A DNA stretch of 64,000 nucleotides from an uncultured Eubacteriales bacterium (GCA_902760595.1 CACWHI010000017.1:1-64000); one strand, 5' to 3'. Positions 43,057 to 51,976 are shown, numbered from the stretch's first letter. Program-made: numbers and translations. The notes: generated from the letters alone by a model not told the origin.

Positions 43057-44064
43057 TCAGCGGGTCTTCAGGCCCAGACCGGTCACCAGGCCGTCCAGGA
43101 ATTCCCACTCGGTGGTGAAGGCCGCCTGGGTGTCTTCGAAGTTCACGGGAGCCACGAAGGTCGCCATGGCCTTGTTGCCCTCCACGAAGGAAGCGGCTTC
43201 GCTGGCCTTGCAGATGGCCTCGTTGATGGCCTGGCAGACTTCGTCGGGGGTGCCGGCGGGAGCGTACACATAGTAGTTGCTGTCCCAGGTGGCGGATTCG
43301 ACGCCCTGTTCGGGGCCGGAGGCATACTGGCTGCCCAGCTCGGTGCCCAGCAGCTCGCTCATGCTCGCGATGGTGGACATCTTGGGACCGATGGTGCCCA
43401 GGATGGTCAGGCGGCCGTCCGCTTCATAGGACAGGGCGTTGGGGATGGAGCAGTTGGCGATGTCGATGGAGCCGGAAGCCACGTTGGTCAGCTTGTCGGC
43501 TTCGGAGGCGCACTGCACATACATGGCCAGGTCCTTGTCGCCCGCGATGGCTTCCACGAAGGAGGTGAAGATCATCTGGGTGGTGCCGCCCAGGGAGCAG
43601 CCGATCATGACGTAGCCGGGGTTGGCCTTCAGGTATTCAGCCAGCTCGGTGAAGTTCTTGTAGGGGGCGTTGGGGCCGGCGATGATGGCCTGGGGGCCGC
43701 CCAGGTTCATGATGCCCACGATCTTCGCCTGGTCCTTCAGGTTGATGTTGGAGGAGCCGGTGTACCACTGGATGATGGCGCCGCCGTGGCAGGTGCCCAG
43801 GTTGTAGCCGTCGGGCTTGGCGTTGATGACGGTGGCCATGCCGACTTCGCTGGTCTCATAGTTGTTCACGACGAAGTTGACGCCGGGGCAGACTTCGCCC
43901 AGGGCCTGGGTCAGGTAGCGGGTGTACAGGTCAGTGCCGCCGCCGGCCTTGGCGTTGACGTGGAAATACACGGTGTCGCCGGCCTTCCAGGCATCCGCCA
44001 TCGCGGGAACGGCCAGGGCCAGGCAAAGGATAGAGACGAGCAGGACAGCGAGGAACTTCTTCAT
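43057..44064 (-). CDS. tctC: Tripartite tricarboxylate transporter, substrate-binding protein TctC
   Basis: Product of 335 residues. Signal peptide KKFLAVLLVSILCLALAVPA with cleavage near AMA|DAW; the mature part has AGGGTDLYTRYL and YAPAGTPDEVCQAIN, typical of the Bug/TctC family. It has no lipobox Cys at the usual place, which is odd for a Gram-positive binding protein and leaves its anchoring unclear. First gene of tctCBA, divergent from two LysR genes. Ligand unknown. Confidence 0.92.
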   Translation of the reverse strand: MKKFLAVLLVSILCLALAVPAMADAWKAGDTVYFHVNAKAGGGTDLYTRYLTQALGEVCPGVNFVVNNYETSEVGMATVINAKPDGYNLGTCHGGAIIQWYTGSSNINLKDQAKIVGIMNLGGPQAIIAGPNAPYKNFTELAEYLKANPGYVMIGCSLGGTTQMIFTSFVEAIAGDKDLAMYVQCASEADKLTNVASGSIDIANCSIPNALSYEADGRLTILGTIGPKMSTIASMSELLGTELGSQYASGPEQGVESATWDSNYYVYAPAGTPDEVCQAINEAICKASEAASFVEGNKAMATFVAPVNFEDTQAAFTTEWEFLDGLVTGLGLKTR

Positions 44065-44120
44065 GCGTTGTTACATCCTTTCTTGTTCAGTTGTCACGGG
44101 ATAAAAGGCACGATGCCTTG

Positions 44121-44182
44121 ATACAGTAAGTATGATAACGTGAAGGCTGCCGGTTGACAATCCCCGCTTTCTTGTATATGAT
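44121..44182 (+). promoter_or_regulatory. Divergent control region between tctC and the LysR genes
   Basis: Plus-strand promoter TTGACA (44154-44159), 17 bp, TATGAT (44177-44182) serves the LysR genes. ATACAGTAAGTAT (44121-44133) has the ATAC-N5-GTAT symmetry of a LysR operator and lies between the divergent starts, so it is a candidate site for control of tctCBA. The operator role is inference. Confidence 0.6.
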
Positions 44183-44212
44183 ATGCCTAAAAGTTGTAGG
44201 CAGGTGACGGCG

Positions 44213-45190
44213 ATGAACCTGGATCAGCTACCTTATTTTGTGGCGATTGCGTCTTACGGGAGCCTTTCTTCCGCTTCCCGACGGCTGGATGTGTCCCAGC
44301 AGGCCCTCAGCAGCTATCTGGCCGAATTGGAGCGGGGCGTTGGAATGCCTTTATTTTTCAGAAGCAGGCAAAAGCTGTACCTGACCGAGGCGGGGAAGCG
44401 CTACCTGAAGGGGGCGCAGGATATCCTGAACGAGATCGGCCGGGCCCGCAGCGCCATCCAGATGCTGGACCGGGGGCCGGACCAGGAGCTGCATATGGGC
44501 ATATCCGCGCACTCTGGCGCTCTGTTGCTGGCGGATTGCGCGCTGGAATTCGGGCAGCGCTATCCGGGCGTGCAGCTGATCTCCCATGAAGGCTATTCCA
44601 TGGACCTGAGGCGGATGGTTCAGGAGGGGATCGTGACTTTAGCCCTGACGGCCCTGGAATCAGAATCATTCGCTGGTTTACAGGTGATCCCTTTATGCCG
44701 GGATGAGTTTGTTCTCGCGATGCCGGCCTATCATCCCCGGGCGAAGCGGGCGGCCTCCTTTGAAGAGCTGCCGGCGGCCGACCTGCAGGAATTCCGCGAT
44801 GAGGTGTTTGTCCGCTCCACGCCGGAGACATCGACGTACCGGATGATGGAACCGCTTTTTGACCGGGCGGGCTTCCGGCCGACAGTGGCGGTTTCCTCCC
44901 CCAACATCAACATGATCAAGAAGCTGATCCGCACAGGCTGCGGCATTGGCTTTCTGCGCTACAGCAGCGATCCCGCCTTCTGCTATTACAGACTGAAGAC
45001 TCCTCCCTATTCCTTTAACAGCGTCATCGCGGCCCCGGGACATGTGTTCAGCGAACCCGAACGCTATATGATCTACCTGATCAATAAGTATATGGTGCAC
45101 GAAAACGCCGTCCTGATCAAGACGGATGCCCTGATGAGCATCATCCGTGAGTTCAGCCCGGAGGATTACCAGGCGGAGGTGATCCAGTGA
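44213..45190 (+). CDS. LysR family transcriptional regulator (first of pair)
   Basis: Product of 325 residues. N-terminal winged HTH (MNLDQLPYFVAIASYGSLSS, LDVSQQALSSYLAELE) and a C-terminal effector domain of periplasmic-binding type. The ATG at 44213 follows AGGTGA and gives the family N-terminus. Divergent from tctCBA, so control of that transporter is likely; the ligand would be the imported carboxylate. Overlaps the second LysR gene by 4 bp. Confidence 0.9.
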   Translation: MNLDQLPYFVAIASYGSLSSASRRLDVSQQALSSYLAELERGVGMPLFFRSRQKLYLTEAGKRYLKGAQDILNEIGRARSAIQMLDRGPDQELHMGISAHSGALLLADCALEFGQRYPGVQLISHEGYSMDLRRMVQEGIVTLALTALESESFAGLQVIPLCRDEFVLAMPAYHPRAKRAASFEELPAADLQEFRDEVFVRSTPETSTYRMMEPLFDRAGFRPTVAVSSPNINMIKKLIRTGCGIGFLRYSSDPAFCYYRLKTPPYSFNSVIAAPGHVFSEPERYMIYLINKYMVHENAVLIKTDALMSIIREFSPEDYQAEVIQ

Positions 45191-46035
45191 ATACGAAGAT
45201 CCTGGAATACATGATCGCCATTGCGCAGGAGCGCTCCATCTCCAGGGCGGCTGAACGCTTTTACCTGACGCAGCCGGTCCTGTCCAGGCATCTGAAGAAA
45301 ATCGAAGCCGGGGCGGGCACACCGCTGTTTCTCCGCCAGAAGGACGGCATGGCGCTGACCGAGGCGGGGCGCATCTATATCAACAGCGCCCAGAATATCC
45401 TGCACATGGAAGCCGAAATGGAAGCCGACCTACGCGCCATGCTGGAGGAGGAGAAAAACACGCTGCGCGTCTATGTGGATTTTCCGTACATCAGCCTGCT
45501 ATCGGAGCGCATTCTGCCGGAAATGCGTAAAAAGCACCCGCATGTGCGGGTCCACTTCATATACGCCGGTACAGATGACATTCAGTCGTCCTTTTCCTCC
45601 GGAGCGGCGGGTATCGGTATCCTGATCTCTCCGGACCGCCGGTTTACGGGCCTCGAATATATCCCGCTCCGTACGGACGAAGTGGTGGTGATCAGGCCCA
45701 ACGGTCATGGGGCTGAGGACACGATCTTCATGCAGCCGCTGGGCACTTCGCTGCGCGCCGCGGAGGACCGCTGGCTGAAGCGCCAGGACGCCGCGTTCGG
45801 GGTGATCATGGAGGTGCAGACCTTCCGGGCCGGCCTGGAGGGGGCCTGGGCGGGCCAGGGCTGCGCCTGCGTGCTGCGGAGCATGGCGGAAAAGGAAGAC
45901 CTCCAACGGCTGGAGGGCGTTTCTTCCCTGCCGTTCGAGGTCTGTGTGGCGTATCCGAAAAACATGGTGTTCCGTCCCGCCGGCCGCGCGCTGCTGCAGG
46001 AGATCCTGCGGGTTTCCGGCGATTATTTCAGGTAG
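45187..46035 (+). CDS. LysR family transcriptional regulator (second of pair)
   Basis: Product of 282 residues starting at the GTGA overlap (GTG AAT ACG). HTH in ILEYMIAIAQERSISRAAER and YLTQPVLSRHLKKIEA; the effector domain is somewhat short. Two LysR proteins from one transcript next to one transporter is unusual and may mean they co-regulate or hetero-oligomerise at the tctC promoter. Confidence 0.9.
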   Translation: MNTKILEYMIAIAQERSISRAAERFYLTQPVLSRHLKKIEAGAGTPLFLRQKDGMALTEAGRIYINSAQNILHMEAEMEADLRAMLEEEKNTLRVYVDFPYISLLSERILPEMRKKHPHVRVHFIYAGTDDIQSSFSSGAAGIGILISPDRRFTGLEYIPLRTDEVVVIRPNGHGAEDTIFMQPLGTSLRAAEDRWLKRQDAAFGVIMEVQTFRAGLEGAWAGQGCACVLRSMAEKEDLQRLEGVSSLPFEVCVAYPKNMVFRPAGRALLQEILRVSGDYFR

Positions 46036-46333
46036 GCGCGGGGGCCCGCCTATGTGCGCGTATACATGTCATCTATGCTGTACAGTCTGCAATGGCGTGC
46101 GCTGTTCCCTTGTCTGCGTTAACTGCTTGTTCAGTATGCTCAGCTCCGCGATTCGACCTCTGAAAACCATTTCGATGGCGCCTTCAGCAAAATTGAAATC
46201 ACCGAAATCGAGTTGAGCGAAATTGATTTCGGCGAAATGCATTAGATCAGCATTTAAGCCTGAAAGCAAGCGCGATCAGTAAAACTGATTGAGCATTTCC
46301 GGGTTATGATTGGACACGGGAAGCGCCGTCTCA
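46036..46333. other. Intergenic region with short inverted repeats
   Basis: No gene is supported; short frames on both strands lack ribosome sites. The part 46190-46245 holds repeated GAAAT(C/T) units with an inverted CCGAAATC/GATTTCGG pair. The LysR transcript and the macrodomain transcript converge here, but no clear T-tailed terminator is visible. Confidence 0.4.
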
Positions 46334-47122
46334 TCATGCTTCCCGGCTCAGCAGCCGCTCATAGATCTCCCGGTCCAGATCCTTATAAACGTTGAAAACC
46401 ACTTTCATCCCGCTTCCGGTCTCGTCCAGCCAGTTCCGAACGGTTTCCACTGCGATCTCGGCTGCCCTCTGATTCGGAAACATAAAGACACCGGTTGAGA
46501 TACAGCAGAAAGCGATACTTTCAAGATCGTTTTCCGCCGCCAGCCCGAGGCAGGAGCGGTAGCAGGAGGCCAGGAGCCGCTCATGCTCAGCCGTCAGCGG
46601 ACCGTCCACGATGGGGCCGACCGTGTGCAGCACATATCGGGCCGGAAGGTTGAAGCCCGGCGTGATCTTCGCCCGGCCAGCCGGCTCCTCATGCCGCTGT
46701 TTCCGCATGATCTCGTGGCAGGCCAGGCGCAGCTGGATCCCCGCCATGGTGTGGATGATGTTGTCGATGCACCCGTGGCACGGTGAAAAACAGCCGAGCA
46801 GCTGGCTATTGGCGGCGTTGACGATCGCGCCGCAGCTGAGCCGCGTGATATCGCCCTGCCAGAGGACGACGCGCGGATCCGCCGCGGACGGTTCCAGCGC
46901 CGCGGCGTCCACGACGCCTTTTTCCGCCGTCATCTGCCGCAGGAAATCGTCCTGTACGCGCAGGAAGCCTTCGTCCGCGGGCATGGGCGGGCGCACGTTC
47001 ATCAGGCTCCGGAGCAGCCGCCACCGGCGGTCGGGCAGCGCCGGCACGGGCGTGTCCGCGTACTCCGGCATTTCTTTGAGCAGCTCGTCGATCAGCCGCT
47101 TACATCTTTCCTGCTGGTCCAT
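46334..47122 (-). CDS. Zinc-containing macrodomain ADP-ribosyl hydrolase (SirTM partner type)
   Basis: Product of 262 residues. An N-terminal helical segment (1-80) precedes the macrodomain: WQGDITRL (88-95), AIVNAANSQLLG (99-110), then CFSPCHGCIDNIIHTMAG (111-128), whose Cys and His residues match the zinc site of Zn-Macros. ISTGVFMFPN is the second ADP-ribose loop. Zn-Macros remove ADP-ribose added by class M sirtuins to GcvH-L and are usually operonic with them. Here the gene is alone with its own promoter, 8 kb from the sirtuin gene at 37334-38221. Confidence 0.92.
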   Translation of the reverse strand: MDQQERCKRLIDELLKEMPEYADTPVPALPDRRWRLLRSLMNVRPPMPADEGFLRVQDDFLRQMTAEKGVVDAAALEPSAADPRVVLWQGDITRLSCGAIVNAANSQLLGCFSPCHGCIDNIIHTMAGIQLRLACHEIMRKQRHEEPAGRAKITPGFNLPARYVLHTVGPIVDGPLTAEHERLLASCYRSCLGLAAENDLESIAFCCISTGVFMFPNQRAAEIAVETVRNWLDETGSGMKVVFNVYKDLDREIYERLLSREA

Positions 47123-47188
47123 GCGTCCTCCTGTGCTCAAAACAGCTGCGGGGCTGCGCTGGGGCATTGCGCAACCGTCCCTGCGTTC

Positions 47189-47217
47189 ATTCTATCGTGC
47201 CGCGCCGGCTGTGTCAA
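47189..47217 (-). promoter_or_regulatory. Promoter of the macrodomain gene
   Basis: Minus strand: TTGACA (47217-47212), 17 bp, TAGAAT (47194-47189). Confidence 0.78.
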
Positions 47218-47266
47218 CGGCAATAAACATGGATGTCATGCCTGAAAGATGAATGTGCTCTCAAAA

Positions 47267-47292
47267 GCAAAACCCTCCCGTTTCCGGGAGGG
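47267..47292 (-). terminator. Intrinsic terminator after the ferredoxin gene
   Basis: Minus strand CCCTCCCG (47292-47285) pairs with CGGGAGGG (47280-47273), followed by TTTTGCTTTTG. Confidence 0.85.
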
Positions 47293-47316
47293 AAATTTGC
47301 TTGGCCAGTCAGGCTG

Positions 47317-47487
47317 TTAGGCCTGCTCGGGAGCGCCGACGGGGCAGGTTTCCGCGCAGGTGCCGCAGTCGATGCACTTATTGGCGTCGATTTCGTACTT
47401 GCCTTCGCCCTCGGAGATCGCTTCTACCGGGCACTCAGCGGCGCAGGCGCCGCAAGCGATGCACGCGTCAGAAATTTTGTAAGCCAT
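47317..47487 (-). CDS. 2[4Fe-4S] ferredoxin
   Basis: A 56-residue product with two CxxCxxCxxxCP clusters: CIACGACAAECP (9-20) and CIDCGTCAETCP (38-49). It is the classic Clostridial 8Fe-8S electron carrier and supplies low-potential electrons to hydrogenases, oxidoreductases and radical SAM enzymes. AGGAGG precedes the ATG. Monocistronic, with its own strong promoter and terminator, as expected for an abundant protein. Confidence 0.97.
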   Translation of the reverse strand: MAYKISDACIACGACAAECPVEAISEGEGKYEIDANKCIDCGTCAETCPVGAPEQA

Positions 47488-47545
47488 TGTTAAGCCTCCT
47501 TCATCGAATGAACAGAATTGAGCGGGTCACTCATACTGTGCGCCT

Positions 47546-47574
47546 ATCATATCATCAATTCCTGGAAAATGCAA
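47546..47574 (-). promoter_or_regulatory. Promoter of the ferredoxin gene
   Basis: Minus strand: TTGCAT (47574-47569), 17 bp, TATGAT (47551-47546). Confidence 0.78.
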
Positions 47575-47668
47575 CAAAATTAGACTATTCTAACTAAAAA
47601 TAACATGGATTTGCAGATTGAACATATGTTCATGTGTTATGAGGCGAAAGCGCCGGCGCCACCGGCGT

Positions 47669-48394
47669 TTACCGGAGGCCCTTCGCGGCGTGGATGCGGG
47701 CGTCCAGCCGGCTTTCAAGGTATCGCAGCAGGGGGATCAGCGGGGCGTCCCTGGCCGGGAGCGCCGTCTTCTCAACGCCGTTGATCATGACGTCGCGGAT
47801 CCACGCGATCTGTTCGGGCGTCAGCGGCAGGGCCGGGGTATCGGCGTTCACGCAATCCCGGCAGCGCAGTCCGCCGCCGTCGATATCCATGTAGGCCGGG
47901 ACGCCGGGCGGAACGGGCTTCCCGCAGTGGACGCAGGCGTCCAGGCGGGGCCGCCAGCCGGAGAGGGCGGCGTCCATCAGCAGGAAGGCGGCGGTCACCG
48001 CCCGCGGGTCCAGCGGCAGGTAGCACAGGCGCTTCAGGCTCCTGGCCAGCAGCAGGAAGAGCTTCGCGTTGCCCTCGCCCGGCAGGGCCTGCAGGCGCAG
48101 GACCTCCAGCATGCAGGCGGCGTAGCGCAGGCGCTCGTAATCCTCCCGCAGGGGATAAAAGCTGTCGATCAGCTGGAAGGAGGTGACCGTCATCCGCCCC
48201 TTGCCCTGGTACAGCACGTATTCACCGTAGGTGAAGGCCTGGGCGGCGGACATGAGGGGACTCTGGGGCTTCTTGCAGCCCCGGCACAGCGCGTCCAGCT
48301 GCCCGTACCCGGGGGAAAGCAGGCTCAGCATGCGGTCATTGTCACGGTAATCCGCCGTATGCAGCACGATGGCCTGGGTGGTGATGTAGGGCAT
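47669..48394 (-). CDS. recO: DNA repair protein RecO
   Basis: Product of 241 residues. N-terminal OB fold (TTQAIVLHTADYRDNDRMLS), helical core, and a C-terminal zinc motif CVHCGKPVP ... CRDCV. RecO with RecR loads RecA on SSB-coated DNA. Last gene of recD2-comF-recO, 31 bp after comF. Confidence 0.95.
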   Translation of the reverse strand: MPYITTQAIVLHTADYRDNDRMLSLLSPGYGQLDALCRGCKKPQSPLMSAAQAFTYGEYVLYQGKGRMTVTSFQLIDSFYPLREDYERLRYAACMLEVLRLQALPGEGNAKLFLLLARSLKRLCYLPLDPRAVTAAFLLMDAALSGWRPRLDACVHCGKPVPPGVPAYMDIDGGGLRCRDCVNADTPALPLTPEQIAWIRDVMINGVEKTALPARDAPLIPLLRYLESRLDARIHAAKGLR

Positions 48395-48425
48395 GTCAGG
48401 ACCTCCCTTCCGCGATGACGCGCCT

Positions 48426-49193
48426 TTATGGCATGACTGACGACTTTCGGCAGCGTTTCTTTTTCTGTTTTGTGGGCGTGAAATAGCGTCCCGCGCCGGG
48501 GGCGATGGCCGCGCAGAGCAGCTGCACGTCCGCCGCGCCCTGCTCCCGCAGGACCCTGGCGCAGGCCAGGGCGGTCGCGCCGCTGGTGCGCACGTCGTCC
48601 ACCAGCAGCACGCGCTGCCCGCGGATATCCGCGCCGGGCGCGGGAGCGAAGGCCCCCGCCAGGTTCCGCTGCCGCTCCTGAATGGTGTGGATGCCGGACT
48701 GGCGTCTGGTGTTCCTGACGCGGACCAGGCACTCCCTGACGGGCAGGCCGCGCAGGCGGCCCACGAGCATGGCCAGCAGAAAGGACTGGTTGTAGCCGCG
48801 CTCCAGCTGGCGCCGCCTGCCGAGCGGCACGGGAACCAGCACGTCCGCCCCGGCCTCCTCTGCCGCCTCCGCCATGCGCGGGGCCAGCAGGGCGGCCGCC
48901 TGGGTATCGCCCGAAAACTTGAGCCGCAGGATCAGCCCGCGCACCGCCCCGCGATAGCGGTAGGGGGAAAAGGTGCGCGTGATCAGGCGCTCCGGATCGC
49001 GCCTGCAGACGGGGCAGGCCTGTCCGGCGCGCAGCACGCTCAGGCACCGCGGGCAGAGGGCCTCGGTGCGGTATCCTGCGCGCAGCAGCTGCGCCAGGCA
49101 GTCCGGGCACAGCGGCAGGCCGTCCACGATGTCCGACGTCTGCCCGCAGGCTGCGCAGTGCGCGCCGACGGGACTCAGCAGGTGCGGCAGCAT
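48426..49193 (-). CDS. comF: ComF family amidophosphoribosyltransferase-like protein
   Basis: Product of 255 residues. N-terminal zinc fingers (CAACG, CPDC, CPRC, CPVC) and a phosphoribosyltransferase domain with the PRPP loop VLLVDDVRTSGAT and RGYNQSFLLA. In naturally competent Bacillota ComF helps move single-stranded DNA into the cell. The basic tail PTKQKKKRCRKS is odd. Its ATG lies 2 bp after the recD2 stop. Confidence 0.93.
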   Translation of the reverse strand: MLPHLLSPVGAHCAACGQTSDIVDGLPLCPDCLAQLLRAGYRTEALCPRCLSVLRAGQACPVCRRDPERLITRTFSPYRYRGAVRGLILRLKFSGDTQAAALLAPRMAEAAEEAGADVLVPVPLGRRRQLERGYNQSFLLAMLVGRLRGLPVRECLVRVRNTRRQSGIHTIQERQRNLAGAFAPAPGADIRGQRVLLVDDVRTSGATALACARVLREQGAADVQLLCAAIAPGAGRYFTPTKQKKKRCRKSSVMP

Positions 49194-49195
49194 GG

Positions 49196-51418
49196 CTATT
49201 CGAAGTCCGGCTGCGGGGCCGCGGGGGCGGCCTGCTCCCGCAGGCGCTGGCACAGCCCGGTATAGCGGGTGGTGATGTAATTGTTGTCCACCATGGTGCG
49301 GATGGCGTCCTCGGTGCCCACCAGCACCACGAATTTCCGCGCCCGCGTCAGGGCAGTGTACAGCAGGTTCCGCGTCATCAGCAGGTGCGGCCCGCGGATC
49401 ACGGGCATCACGACCACCGGAAACTCGCTCCCCTGGCTCTTGTGCACGGAGGTGCAGTAGGCCAGGTCCAATTCGTCCAGGTCCGTCCGGCTGTAGGTGG
49501 CCAGCCGCCCGTCGTCAAAGAGCACGGTCAGCTCGTACCGGTCCGGGTCCAGGTCCCGGATCATGCCCATATCGCCGTTGAACACGCCGTCGCCGTCGTC
49601 GCCGTCCTCCGTCTCCCAGTGGAGCTGGTAGTCGTTGTGGATGTGCATCACCTTGTCGCCGCGGCGGAAGATGTTCTCGCCGTATTCGATCTGCGGCTTG
49701 CCGCGCCTGGGCGGGTTATAGGCCTGCTGCAGCAGCCTGTTCAGCTGGATGACGCCGGCGGGCCCCCGCTTCTGGGGCGAGAGCACCTGGATGTCCCGGC
49801 ACGCGTCGCGCAGCCGCAGGAAGCCCGGCAGGCGCTGCGTGCACAGCTCCACCACAGTCTTCGCCGCGGCGGAGGGGCCGTCCTGGCGGTCGAGGAAAAA
49901 GTCCGAGCCCCGGCGGTTCAGGTAGGGCATCTCGCCCTCGTTGATGCGGTGGGCGTTGACGGCGATCATGCTGTTCTCCTCCTGGCGGTAGATGTCCGTC
50001 AGGCGGGCGTATGGCAGGACGCCGGACTGCAGGATGTCCTTCAGCACGTTTCCCGCGCCTACGCTGGGCAGTTGGTCCTGGTCGCCGACCAGGATCAGCC
50101 GTGTGCCGTCCCTGAGCGCGCGCAGCAGGCTGCGCATCAGGAAGATATCTACCATGGACATCTCGTCCACGATCACGCAGTCGCATTTCAGCGGGTTGTC
50201 CTCGTCGTGTTCGAAATGCCCTGTTTCCGCGCTGAAGACCAGCGTGCGGTGGAGGGTCTGCGCCTCGTGGCCCGTGGCCTCCGTCATGCGCTTCGCGGCG
50301 CGCCCTGTCGGCGCGGTCAGGAAGGTTTTGTGCTGGTGCCCGAGCAGGTACAGGATGCACTGGATGATGGTGGTCTTGCCGGTGCCGGGGCCGCCGGTGA
50401 TCACGAACACGCCGTGCTCCACCGCGCCGGTGACCGCCCGCTTCTGCTGGTCGGACAGGGTGATCTGCCGCCTGCGCTCGAAGGCTTCTATCTGGCTGGC
50501 GGCGTCCCCGGCGTCCATCACCGGGGCGGTCAGCCGCAGCTTGATCAGCCGCATGGCGGTCTCCACCTCGGCGTAGTACATGCCGCTCAGGTAGAGGTAG
50601 CTCTGCCCGTCCCGCTCGGAGAGCACCAGGTCACGGCGCATCAGCAGCGCCTGCGCGTGCCGCTCCAGCGCCTGAGGCGGGCAGCGCAGCACCTCGGCCG
50701 CCCGGGCAAGCGCCTCCTGCGCGGGCAGGCAGGTATGTCCGGCGCTGACTGCGGCCTCCTCCAGCACATAGCGGAGGCCGTACTGCATGCGGTGCTCACT
50801 GTCCGGGGCCAGGCCCATGCGCAGCGCGATCTGGTCCGCGGTCAGGAAGCCGACCTTGTCCACGTCGTCGATGAGCTTGTAGGGGTTCGTGCGCAGGATG
50901 GCTTCCGTCTCCGGGCCGTAGGCCTTCGCGATGCGTGCCGCCAGGGCGGGCGGCACCCCGTTGCGCTGCAGGAACATCATCTGCCGCCGCTCGCCGAACT
51001 GCTCGGCGAAGCTTTCGGCGATCATCTGGGCGCGGGTGGCGCCGATGCCCTTGACCTTTACCAGCTCCTGCATGTTCAGCAGGACGTCGAAGGTCTTTTC
51101 CTTATAGGTCCGGACCAGCAGCTCGGCGGTCGCCTTGCCGATGCCCTTGATCTGCCCGGAGGCCAGGTAATTGTAGATATCCGTCAGGGAGGTCGGCTCC
51201 TCGACCTCGCAGCCGCTGGCCTTCCACTGCCGGCCGTACTCCCGGTGCTCCACCCAGCCGCCGTAAAAGGTCACGTTCTCCCCGTCGCCCAGCGGTGGGA
51301 GCACGCCGACCACGTTGACCTCTTCGCCCTTCACGGAGACGGAAAGCACGCTGTAGCCGTTGTCCGGGTTGCGGAACACAGTGCTTTGCACGACGCCCGT
51401 CAGCTTCTCCTCCGCCAC
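49196..51418 (-). CDS. recD2: RecD2-type ATP-dependent DNA helicase
   Basis: Product of about 740 residues. N-terminal OB-like region (GVVQSTVFRNPDNGYSV), tandem helix-hairpin-helix segments (IKGIGKATAEL, VKGIGATRAQMI), then a SF1B helicase core: Walker A GGPGTGKTT, Walker B VIVDEMSMVD, and the C-terminal STSVHKSQGSEF-like motif (CTSVHKSQGSEF). 5'-3' helicase for repair and mismatch tolerance in bacteria lacking RecBC. GTG start at 51418 with GGGAGGG upstream. Confidence 0.95.
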   Translation of the reverse strand: MAEEKLTGVVQSTVFRNPDNGYSVLSVSVKGEEVNVVGVLPPLGDGENVTFYGGWVEHREYGRQWKASGCEVEEPTSLTDIYNYLASGQIKGIGKATAELLVRTYKEKTFDVLLNMQELVKVKGIGATRAQMIAESFAEQFGERRQMMFLQRNGVPPALAARIAKAYGPETEAILRTNPYKLIDDVDKVGFLTADQIALRMGLAPDSEHRMQYGLRYVLEEAAVSAGHTCLPAQEALARAAEVLRCPPQALERHAQALLMRRDLVLSERDGQSYLYLSGMYYAEVETAMRLIKLRLTAPVMDAGDAASQIEAFERRRQITLSDQQKRAVTGAVEHGVFVITGGPGTGKTTIIQCILYLLGHQHKTFLTAPTGRAAKRMTEATGHEAQTLHRTLVFSAETGHFEHDEDNPLKCDCVIVDEMSMVDIFLMRSLLRALRDGTRLILVGDQDQLPSVGAGNVLKDILQSGVLPYARLTDIYRQEENSMIAVNAHRINEGEMPYLNRRGSDFFLDRQDGPSAAAKTVVELCTQRLPGFLRLRDACRDIQVLSPQKRGPAGVIQLNRLLQQAYNPPRRGKPQIEYGENIFRRGDKVMHIHNDYQLHWETEDGDDGDGVFNGDMGMIRDLDPDRYELTVLFDDGRLATYSRTDLDELDLAYCTSVHKSQGSEFPVVVMPVIRGPHLLMTRNLLYTALTRARKFVVLVGTEDAIRTMVDNNYITTRYTGLCQRLREQAAPAAPQPDFE

Positions 51419-51461
51419 GCGCTTTCCCTCCCTTCGCCGTTCAGGTGAAATGTGTGATGCG

Positions 51462-51490
51462 ATTATACGACAAATCCGGGGGAGATGCAA
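51462..51490 (-). promoter_or_regulatory. Promoter of recD2-comF-recO
   Basis: Minus strand: TTGCAT (51490-51485), 17 bp, TATAAT (51467-51462), 44 bases before the GTG start. Confidence 0.82.
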
Positions 51491-51530
51491 TGAGGAGGGA
51501 GAAGGGAAGTACGACTGAGTGTGGAGAGTG

Positions 51531-51563
51531 GAGTGAGGAGTGAGGAGTGAGGAGTGAGGAGTG
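51531..51563. repeat. Short tandem repeat, unit GAGTGAG
   Basis: The 7-bp unit GAGTGAG is repeated about 4.7 times without interruption, preceded by related GAGTGTGGAGAGTG. It sits at the left edge of the gene-free repeat block that runs to 53070. Confidence 0.9.
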
Positions 51564-51748
51564 GCGGAAGAAATTTCTCCGCTTCGCTGCGAAGTATTCT
51601 TTGATCATTGCGGCGGTGAGCGCGCGATATGGTGATGCGGCAGGATCATGGCATCCTGCGGGAGCGGGACATCGGCCATCTCGTGCGCGGCGCGCGAGGC
51701 GCTGATTCTACCGCCCGCCCCGTTGGCGTAACGCCATCCCGCCTCCCC

Positions 51749-51976
51749 GCATGCGGGATAATCGAAAAAAACGGGAGGATATGCCAAAACTCTGCGTGCG
51801 TGCGTGTAGGGTGAGGAACCGCTGATACGGAATGAGAATTGATCCATGTGTGAGATGAACGATTTTCAATTCCGCATTGCCCTTACACGCACGCAGGGTT
51901 TTTGGTTTTTACTCAAAAACTTTTTCACTTCATCCGGAATATGGAATTGGATCAGGTTTACACGCACGCACGCAGG
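51749..51976. repeat. ACACGCACGCAGG hairpin repeat (family B), long copy plus extra arm
   Basis: GCATGCGGGATAATCG (51749-51764), CTGCGTGCGTGCGTGTA (51792-51808), a 75-base spacer, then TACACGCACGCAG (51884-51896) and TTTTTGGTTTTTACTCAAAA (51898-51917). The whole unit to 51930 closely matches 52830-53014. A further right arm, TTTACACGCACGCACGCAGG (51957-51976), follows, as if a second copy lost its left half. Confidence 0.85.

Noticed and set aside
46069-46269. 66-residue minus-strand frame between the second LysR gene and the macrodomain gene
   Set aside because: No ribosome site, no recognisable family, and the sequence is made of short GAAAT-type repeats with an inverted repeat.
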